Below are positions 63,363 through 64,000 of a stretch of DNA of 64,000 bases, in pieces (the stretch's first letter is position 1; each line of letters begins with the position of its first letter). The stretch is from contig NZ_JAKLWS010000012.1 of assembly GCF_022012475.1 (NCBI RefSeq), positions 1 to 64,000 on the forward strand. Direction: 5' to 3'. The notes beneath the pieces were generated by a model that was not told the origin of the DNA, made no database searches, and saw only the letters and a list, made by a program, of their open reading frames with translations. This stretch comes from Rhodohalobacter sulfatireducens. GTDB taxonomy: Bacteria; Bacteroidota; Rhodothermia; Balneolales; Balneolaceae. The position numbers and the translations under genes are program-made.

Positions 63363-64000
63363 ATGGATAAAGTTTCTTTTTTTTCAATAGTTAAAAATTA
63401 TAAAGCTGTTTTTTTAGATTCTTATGGAGTCCTGAAAAATCACCAGGGGCTGATCGAAGGTGTTGTTGATACGATAAAGTTAATCCGTGACGAGGGTATA
63501 GAGCTTCGTGTTCTCACAAATGATGCATCTCGGAGTCAAGTACAACAGGTTCAAATGTTTGAGGATTTGGGCTTAAGGGGGCTGGAAGAAAAAGAGATTA
63601 TTACTTCCGGCATGCTGGCGCGGCAGTTTTTAGAACTCAAAATTAAAACAGGAAAATTTGCATACCTGGGTACTGAGAATTCAGCCAACTATATCATGAA
63701 AAACGGGCTTACAGGAATTCCGATTTCAGATGTAGATATCGAAAATAGTTCAGATGTAGCAGCTTTTGTTTTTTTGGATGATGAGGGATTTGACTGGCAT
63801 CGCGATATTAACAGAACCATAAACTTTTTGAGAAGAAACAACCTGCCGATTATTGTTGCCAACTCCGATAAGTACTACCCGATTTCAAGGGATGATGTTG
63901 CCGTGGCAATCGGCGGAATCTCAAGATTGTGTGAATCGGTGCTTAATCAAAAATTTATACGTTTTGGAAAGCCGGATTCCCAAATGTTTATGTTTGCCTA
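63363..64000 (+). CDS. HAD-superfamily hydrolase, partial (NagD/TIGR01459-like)
   Basis: The first 212 residues are in the window; the gene continues past the right edge. The nucleophile region reads AVFLDSYGVLKN (about 15-26), where the DxDGxL motif of the NagD branch becomes DxYGVL, as in the TIGR01459-type group. Motif II is in LRVLTNDASRS. The cap part includes FAYLGTENSANYIMKNGL. PIIVANSDKYYPIS and IRFGKPDSQMF are late core segments (Lys in GKPDS is the HAD lysine). It begins 11 bp after the phosphotransferase gene. A sugar or nucleotide phosphatase role is likely, but the substrate is unknown. Confidence 0.85.
   Translation, partial: MDKVSFFSIVKNYKAVFLDSYGVLKNHQGLIEGVVDTIKLIRDEGIELRVLTNDASRSQVQQVQMFEDLGLRGLEEKEIITSGMLARQFLELKIKTGKFAYLGTENSANYIMKNGLTGIPISDVDIENSSDVAAFVFLDDEGFDWHRDINRTINFLRRNNLPIIVANSDKYYPISRDDVAVAIGGISRLCESVLNQKFIRFGKPDSQMFMFA

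Overview
The window looks like a chromosomal piece of a Gram-negative bacterium of the Bacteroidota/Balneolota group, most likely a Balneolaceae-type (Balneolia) organism. Pointers are the moderate-to-low GC, the many Sec lipoproteins with a short LxxC lipobox, a TonB-dependent receptor, PKD and invasin-type Ig proteins, an AraC regulator with a multi-helix membrane sensor, a partial menaquinone operon (menA-menC-menE), a type II (eukaryote-like) glutamine synthetase, and many starts without a clear Shine-Dalgarno sequence. The genus cannot be fixed from sequence alone.

Layout. 0-9 kb: a TonB receptor lying between direct repeats of a ~238 bp unit, then a complete tripartite RND efflux operon (OMF lipoprotein, membrane fusion protein, RND pump), all on the minus strand. 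9-14 kb: two small lipoproteins, a small acidic protein, a DUF1080 (3-keto-glycoside hydrolase-like) protein and a Tat-exported sugar isomerase-like TIM barrel; between the last two sits a REP-associated transposase (RAYT) flanked by inverted hairpins. 14-29 kb is housekeeping: purK, prfA, ppa, queD-queE, an SDR, a DUF389 membrane protein, queG, an FKBP lipoprotein, a DEAD helicase, plsC, an HQLLH metallopeptidase-like protein, an unknown gene and an acetyl-CoA hydrolase/transferase.

29-47 kb is an accessory region with long intergenic gaps and many exported proteins: an Ig-domain lipoprotein, a VWA lipoprotein, three further lipoproteins (one with a zinc-protease signature), a glycoside-hydrolase-like lipoprotein, a two-gene cassette of a five-PKD membrane protein and a translationally coupled small protein, two class-C beta-lactamase-like serine hydrolases and an amidohydrolase. 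It also holds tRNA-Leu(CAA), decayed gene relics, and hairpin pairs downstream of genes. 47-54 kb: an AraC-type sensor-regulator whose 3' end was partly duplicated beyond the neighbouring hydrolase, a 55-residue FPASDPPS protein, two DoxX-like proteins meeting tail to tail, and a large FAD-dependent oxidoreductase.

54-57 kb holds a second RAYT embedded in a dense field of palindromes (core caggctttcagcctg) with a block of flanking sequence repeated on both sides. 57-64 kb returns to core genes: menE, menC, menA, glutamine synthetase, a phosphotransferase and a HAD hydrolase that runs off the window.

No CRISPR array, prophage or classic defence island was seen. The best candidates for something undescribed are the two RAYT/REP systems with unrelated palindrome families, the PKD plus small-protein cassette, the tandem 3' hairpins with a shared loop, and the 238 bp repeat family around the TonB receptor.
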